Origin: Blastomonas natatoria
GTDB lineage: Bacteria > Pseudomonadota > Alphaproteobacteria > Sphingomonadales > Sphingomonadaceae
Length of the DNA: 64,000 nucleotides
Assembly (NCBI RefSeq): GCF_003201955.1
Contig: NZ_QJJM01000001.1
Span: 124,001-188,000 of the forward strand
Direction: 5' to 3'
Part shown: positions 62,682 through 64,000 of the stretch, one piece after another
How the letters are laid out: every line of letters starts with the position of its first letter
How positions within the stretch are numbered: position 1 is the stretch's first letter
Translations under genes and position numbers: made by a program
The notes under the pieces: generated by a model
The model's database searches: none
What the model saw: the letters and a program-made list of their open reading frames with translations, nothing else
What the model was told of the DNA's origin: nothing

Positions 62682-62963
62682 ATGATACGATCGGAACTGC
62701 TGCAGCTTCTGGAGCAGGAAAATCCGGGGCTTCGATCGGACGAGATCGAGAAGATCCTCGATATATTCTTCGACAATATCATCGCACGGCTTGCCGAGGG
62801 TGGGCGGGTAGAGTTGCGAGGGTTTGGCGCCTTTTCCACCCGGGCGCGCGAGCCGCGCAAGGGGCGCAATCCGCGCACGGGCGAGGCGGTCGATGTTCCT
62901 GCCAAGCGGGTGCCCTATTTCAAGCCGGGCAAGGAAATGCGCGCGAGGCTCAACGCCGATTGA
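62682..62963 (+). CDS. ihfB: Integration host factor subunit beta
   Basis: The 93-residue DNA-bending protein has the HU/IHF fold: helices [29 protein letters not shown]..., the [29 protein letters not shown] arm with the intercalating Pro (RNPRTG), and a C-terminal [12 protein letters not shown]. It pairs with IhfA, encoded elsewhere. The position after rpsA is conserved in proteobacteria and supports beta over HU. The tRNA-Leu gene starts 61 bases downstream. Confidence 0.95.
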   Translation: MIRSELLQLLEQENPGLRSDEIEKILDIFFDNIIARLAEGGRVELRGFGAFSTRAREPRKGRNPRTGEAVDVPAKRVPYFKPGKEMRARLNAD

Positions 62964-63024
62964 TCGCCTTGAGCAACAGGCTTGCCGGGCCGAACAAACC
63001 CGGCCTATAGACGCAGCCGTTCGT

Positions 63025-63358
63025 GCGGGCGTGGCGGAATGGTAGACGCAACGGACTTGAAGATGACATGAGTGCGCGCGGGGAAACCCGCGACGTAGAA
63101 CTGCTCAAATTCGGGGAACCCTTTGAAATGGCAATCCCGAGCCAAGCCGGGCCTTCATGGCCGGGAAGGTGTAGAGACTAGACGGGCAGCACCTAAACTC
63201 CGTGCGTTTCCCTGAAACGGGATGCAGGGCGGGGCACGGTGAAGGGATAGTCCAGACCCCGAACGCGATCCCATCGGGGCGCGGCGGCGAAAGCCGTAGC
63301 GGGTAAGAAAATCCGTCGGGCTTTGCCCGTGGGGGTTCGAGTCCCCCCGCCCGCACCA
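63025..63358 (+). tRNA. tRNA-Leu (UAA) interrupted by a group I intron
   Basis: The exons are 63025-63058 and 63308-63358. Joined, they give an acceptor stem GCGGGCG/CGCCCGC, a D-arm, anticodon stem ACGGA/UCCGU with loop CUUAAAA (anticodon UAA), a long variable arm (CGGGCUUUGCCCG, as in Leu class II tRNAs), a T-arm with GGTTCGAGTCC and encoded CCA. Without splicing, the loop would read CUUGAAG, so no functional tRNA could form. The anticodon is split between U34 and A35, the same position as the cyanobacterial/plastid tRNA-Leu(UAA) intron. Confidence 0.95.
63059..63307 (+). ncRNA. Group I (IC3-like) self-splicing intron in tRNA-Leu(UAA)
   Basis: This 249-nt intron has the group I core. P1: exon ACUU (63055-63058) pairs with GAGU (63070-63073), giving the splice-site U-G at 63058/63070. 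P2: CGCGGG-GAAA-CCCGCG (63077-63092). P3: CUGCUC (63101-63106) with GGGCAG (63184-63189). The P4-P6 core includes TGGCAATCCCGAGCCAAGCC (63129-63148). P7: GACUA (63176-63180) with UAGUC (63248-63252). P8: CCGTGC (63200-63205) with GCACGG (63234-63239). P9: CCCCGA (63257-63262) with TCGGGG (63274-63279). The last base is the omega-G (63307). No homing endonuclease ORF is present. Confidence 0.93.
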
Positions 63359-63383
63359 TCGGCAGCGAAACCGGCGTGCAGCC

Positions 63384-64000
63384 TCAGGCTGCGTCGCGGC
63401 AGCTGATCGCGCAGTTGCGACCCGATTCCTTGGCCAGATAGAGCGCCCGATCGGCTCTGGCATAAAGTGCCTTGGCGCTGTCACTGGGGGACCAGAGTGC
63501 AACGCCCAGACTTGCCGTGATATGCAACGTGACATTGCCATGCACCTGGAAGGGTTGCCGGGCGATCGCGGCGCGGATCCGCTCGGCTATCGCATCGGCG
63601 ATTACCGGACGCGCACGATCGAGGATGATCATGAATTCCTCGCCGCCCATCCGGCCCAGTGCATCGCCGGGGCGCAACATCGCCTGGATGCGGTTGGCCA
63701 GCGCCCGCAGCGCATCATCGCCAGCGACATGCCCGAAGCGGTCGTTGATCGATTTGAACCGGTCGATGTCGAGCACCAGCACCGCCAGCGCACCGCCGGG
63801 CCCCATGCGTTCAAGCCGTGTCTCGAGTTCGGCGAGAATCTTGCGGCGATTGGCGACGCCCGTCAGCGGATCGAGCTCCGAAAGAATGCGCAGCTTCTCA
63901 TTGGCATCGTTCAGCGCCCGGGTGCGTTCGGCAACGCGCTGCTCAAGCTCGGCATGCGAAGTACGGATCGCGCTGGCCAGCGTTTCGAAACGTGAAACAA
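63384..64000 (-). CDS. GGDEF domain protein (diguanylate cyclase), N-terminus cut by window
   Basis: The frame is open from beyond base 64000 to a stop at 63384, showing about 205 C-terminal residues. A HAMP/coiled-coil-like helix (HAELEQRVAERTRALNDANE) leads into a GGDEF domain with DPLTGVANRRKI, DIDRFKSINDRFGH, GRMGGEEFMI (active-site GGEEF) and ASLGVAL, so cyclase activity is expected. The inhibitory RxxD motif five residues before GGEEF reads RPGD, so product inhibition is possible. Sensor domains lie outside the window. The C-terminus ends with several Cys (CAISCRDAA). Confidence 0.9.
   Translation of the reverse strand, partial: VSRFETLASAIRTSHAELEQRVAERTRALNDANEKLRILSELDPLTGVANRRKILAELETRLERMGPGGALAVLVLDIDRFKSINDRFGHVAGDDALRALANRIQAMLRPGDALGRMGGEEFMIILDRARPVIADAIAERIRAAIARQPFQVHGNVTLHITASLGVALWSPSDSAKALYARADRALYLAKESGRNCAISCRDAA

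Noticed and set aside
63025-63100. Reading the 5' exon as an uninterrupted Ser or Leu tRNA
   Set aside because: Without removing 63059-63307 the anticodon stem cannot form (loop would read CUUGAAG with no pairing 3' arm); with the intron removed all arms pair.
63105-63359. Open frame on the minus strand across the group I intron, possible homing endonuclease
   Set aside because: It is only 84 codons, lies on the opposite strand, and contains no LAGLIDADG, GIY-YIG or HNH motif; it reads through tRNA exon sequence.

Overview
This window looks like chromosomal DNA of a sphingomonad-type alphaproteobacterium (order Sphingomonadales; genus not resolvable from sequence alone). The reasons are: high GC throughout; a DivK-like cell-cycle receiver divergent from a DUF3572 gene; a TIGR02300/FYDLN acidic zinc-ribbon protein; a CP4-type class II EPSP synthase; the order aroA / cmk / rpsA / ihfB; and sphingomonad-like intergenic palindromes containing 'cttgtcgaagg...ccttcgac'. 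Most of it is ordinary core and catabolic chromosome. I see no insertion sequence, prophage, CRISPR array or rRNA operon.

Layout. 1-4.8 kb (minus): truncated S9 peptidase, DUF482 acyltransferase, GDPD, RidA, a HAD hydrolase and DUF3572, with divK divergent. 5.2-8.4 kb (minus): thiolase behind a palindromic operator, then an ABC-F ATPase. 8.7-11.5 kb (plus): EF-hand protein and an OmpR-type two-component pair. 11.6-15 kb: hemB, gamma-carbonic anhydrase, a PAS protein, small membrane proteins and a secreted nuclease. 15-23.6 kb (minus): tandem retropepsin-like protease, Lhr-like helicase, NnrU, a pair of amidohydrolases and a POT peptide transporter. 23.8-31.2 kb: nitroreductase, alpha/beta hydrolase, SPFH + ribbon-helix-helix pair with a perfect 22-bp palindrome, an aberrant M20 peptidase and an alcohol dehydrogenase. 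31.2-35.3 kb: REP-like repeats, LysR and a divergent valine-degradation operon (mmsA-VOC-mmsB). 35.3-37.2 kb: AT-richer MASE1-PAS-GGDEF gene interrupted by an in-frame amber codon. 37.3-43.5 kb: SDR, purF, hisI, a lipoprotein, MerR with a LiuR-like operator, acyl-CoA dehydrogenase and a calcium-repeat protein. 43.7-46.6 kb: globin-coupled chemoreceptor and a CelD-like acyltransferase. 46.6-53.3 kb: DabA/DabB inorganic-carbon uptake pair with LysR, an ICDH/IPMDH-fold-like protein and an ArsR regulator. 53.5-56.7 kb: M28 peptidase, EAL phosphodiesterase and an NAD(P)-binding protein. 56.8-64 kb: tRNA-Ala, TIGR02300, aroA-B3 metallo-beta-lactamase-cmk-rpsA, ihfB, a tRNA-Leu(UAA) interrupted by a group I intron, and a truncated GGDEF gene.

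How genes work together. Branched-chain amino acid and acyl-CoA catabolism is spread over the window (mmsA/mmsB, LiuR-like MerR + acyl-CoA dehydrogenase, operator-controlled thiolase). Peptide use is a second theme (POT transporter, amidohydrolase pair, S9, M20 and M28 peptidases). Cyclic-di-GMP signalling appears three times (MASE1-PAS-GGDEF, EAL, partial GGDEF). The DAB cluster would supply bicarbonate for anaplerosis.

The observations I rate highest are the intron-bearing tRNA-Leu(UAA), the amber-split diguanylate cyclase, the SPFH/RHH pair with its palindrome, the DAB neighbourhood, and two metalloenzyme-family proteins that lack canonical metal ligands. All functional calls come from reading the sequence; no database search was run.
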